22,263 bases of DNA from the NCBI GenBank assembly GCA_900766325.1, contig CAAFVA010000007.1:1-22263 (forward strand), read 5' to 3'. The position numbers and the translations under genes were made by a program. Below are positions 20,753 through 22,263 of the stretch, piece after piece (within the stretch, counting starts at the first letter, position 1; each line of letters starts with the position of its first letter). Under the pieces are notes generated by a model that saw only the letters and a list, made by a program, of their open reading frames with translations, did not search any database and had not been told where the DNA came from. Source of the DNA: Bacilli bacterium. GTDB taxonomy: Bacteria > Bacillota_I > Bacilli_A > RF39 > UBA660.

Positions 20753-22181
20753 AAAAATAACTGATTAATCCCAGTGATATGATGATTATTAATAATACAG
20801 GATTAAAATGCTTTCCAGTGTTAGGAAGCTCATCAATTGGTGGCTTTTCTATAACATAATTAGTAATCGTAATACTTTGGTTTTCACCTTCTTTAACTAC
20901 TTCTATAAACTTATCAGATGCAACCGTTATACCATCTTTTTTAGTTATTTGTTTTAAAACGTATTTACCATACGAAAGGTTAAGTTCTATTACCCCATCT
21001 TTATTAGTTACGTAAGTATCAATAAACGTTCCATTTTCATAATATAATCCGAACTCGATACCTTCCTCAGGTGTTATAACACCATTATCATTTAAAACCT
21101 TAGTTACTATGATTTTATTTTTTATTATCTTTTCATAAGAGTTAATAACCGCTTCCATCCTACTTGTTGCAACGTATGTTTCATACCTTGTTATATCGAT
21201 GTTATAACCTGAGCTTGCGTTAGTTTCTTTAATAACGTATGTTCCTTTTTTTAAATTATCAAAAATTGCAATACCACGTTCATCGGTTTCTTTAACGGAT
21301 AATACGTTTCCTTCTTTATCATACAAAGTGTATGATGCTCCTTTTAACGAAGCGTATGGTGATAAAGAAGTATTGCTTTTATTATCATAATCCTTTTTAT
21401 TAACTATTATTTTAGCGTACTTTCCATTGATTACGTAATCTTTAGAATACTCATAAGCTGATTCAAAGCTTCCAATTGTTTGGTAGCCATTTTTATAATA
21501 AAATATTGGATACTTACCATTACTCTTTCTTTTTAAAGTAAAATTGTTTACTTTATTATCAACACTTACATTTATTTTATTTCCATCAATACTAGCGCTG
21601 CCACTAGTAACTTCATACCCGCTTAACACGTTATTCATATCTTCTAAAACAACCTCATCGCCAACGATGTACGCATCTTTAAACTTGAATGCTGGCGCCG
21701 TTTCATAAGCATTAACAAGCCTTAATATTTCATTTTTATACGAATCAACGTTAATTACGTTGCCGCCTTCTTTTTGATCGGTCCACCACACGTCATCAAC
21801 GCCCATTAACCTCCATATAAGTTCTTGCGTTGCCATGTAGAAACGCTTATCACTGTGTCCTTCGTAGCCATAGCCATAATACCCAATCAAACTAAGCCTT
21901 TTAACATCTACATCACTAAGATTAGTATCATTAATATTATAAGTAGAATTATAATAAGAAGCCTTATCCGCGGTTACTCCTGGTTCAATACAGTACGCTA
22001 TTTTACCATTTGCCGTTATCATGGCAAGATTAGTTACGTGATCCTTGCCATCACGAAGTTGGTGTGCAAAAACACTCCTGTCTAAATTCCAATCCACGTA
22101 TGAATCGTCCTGCGCCGCATTTACATGATGAGGTATTAATAACAATACAAGCAAACATAAAACATAAATAATTTTTTTCAT
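20733..22181 (-). CDS. Thioester-domain LPNTG surface adhesin with Cna-B-type repeats
   Basis: The start at ATG 22181 is chosen because GGAAGGAATAAT precedes it and a signal peptide (1-23, cleaved near NAA) follows. A longer in-frame start at 22241 has neither. Residues ~25-165 form a thioester domain: Cys64 in YCIEP and Gln119 in ATQELIW are the residues expected to form the Cys-Gln thioester that reacts covalently with host surfaces. Two Cna-B/SpaA-type stalk domains follow, about 257-350 (with KGTYVIKET, Glu319) and 355-442. The second has Gln411 in GKYVLKQ where an isopeptide Glu is usual. LPNTG (452-456), a hydrophobic segment and a basic tail complete the wall-sorting signal. It probably acts as an adhesin anchored by the overlapping sortase. 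Confidence 0.9.
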   Translation of the reverse strand: MKKIIYVLCLLVLLLIPHHVNAAQDDSYVDWNLDRSVFAHQLRDGKDHVTNLAMITANGKIAYCIEPGVTADKASYYNSTYNINDTNLSDVDVKRLSLIGYYGYGYEGHSDKRFYMATQELIWRLMGVDDVWWTDQKEGGNVINVDSYKNEILRLVNAYETAPAFKFKDAYIVGDEVVLEDMNNVLSGYEVTSGSASIDGNKINVSVDNKVNNFTLKRKSNGKYPIFYYKNGYQTIGSFESAYEYSKDYVINGKYAKIIVNKKDYDNKSNTSLSPYASLKGASYTLYDKEGNVLSVKETDERGIAIFDNLKKGTYVIKETNASSGYNIDITRYETYVATSRMEAVINSYEKIIKNKIIVTKVLNDNGVITPEEGIEFGLYYENGTFIDTYVTNKDGVIELNLSYGKYVLKQITKKDGITVASDKFIEVVKEGENQSITITNYVIEKPPIDELPNTGKHFNPVLLIIIISLGLISYFYEKKTI

Positions 22182-22263
22182 ATTATTCCTTCCTTTCGGT
22201 TTAATAGAATAACAAACATTTAAACGTAATGGAAAAAACAAAAAATTAATAGTTAAATGAAAA

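Noticed and set aside
22182..22241. Twenty-residue N-terminal extension of the LPNTG protein
   Set aside because: It has no ribosome site and would bury the signal peptide; ATG 22181 has both GGAAGG and a proper signal peptide.

Overview
The window is AT-rich, densely coded DNA using the standard code (TGG for Trp; TGA is not read through). Shine-Dalgarno sites, sigma-A-type promoters, an LPXTG protein with a sortase, wall hydrolases and a lipoprotein point to a low-GC Gram-positive bacterium with a cell wall (Bacillota). An uncultured gut-type Bacilli or Clostridia lineage is a guess from gene content only. Every protein gene accepted here lies on the minus strand; the only plus-strand transcript proposed is a small RNA near the left end.

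Layout, left to right. 1-500: a ~170-bp unit present twice at a 330-bp period. Each unit carries a tiny cationic/hydrophobic peptide gene, and between them lies a convergent small RNA with a strong promoter that shares a terminator with the peptide gene, resembling a type I toxin-antitoxin module. 508-2463: gltX preceded by tRNA-Glu(CTC) and tRNA-Gln(CTG). 2507-9005: an export locus with a SipW/ER-type signal peptidase carrying a large membrane extension, five small secreted proteins (four with a clear shared GYA[LF]F[SN]E leader), a DUF5305-like protein and a DUF2238/YjdF-like membrane protein. 9121-11570: a GH25 muramidase with two LysM domains and a membrane-anchored NodB-type polysaccharide deacetylase. 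11633-13877: a PLP enzyme of the aluminium-resistance/methionine-gamma-lyase-like family, coupled to an upstream KilA-N protein and a possible leader peptide. 13933-16277: an SDR oxidoreductase, then an AbiE locus whose antitoxin gene abiEi and bipartite palindromic operator are intact but whose abiEii toxin gene carries three lesions. 16306-20113: an iron-sulfur flavodoxin-family protein, a small lipoprotein, phosphoketolase and HU. 20240-22181: a thioester-domain LPNTG surface protein overlapping the gene of its probable sortase.

A common theme is the cell surface: fibre- or camelysin-like secreted proteins with their own peptidase, wall remodelling enzymes, and a covalently binding adhesin with its sortase. 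Metabolism is represented by phosphoketolase, which suggests heterofermentative sugar use. The strongest leads for new biology are the tandem peptide/sRNA module, the tRNA-Glu/tRNA-Gln/gltX grouping, the multi-substrate signal-peptidase locus, and the nested operator at abiE.
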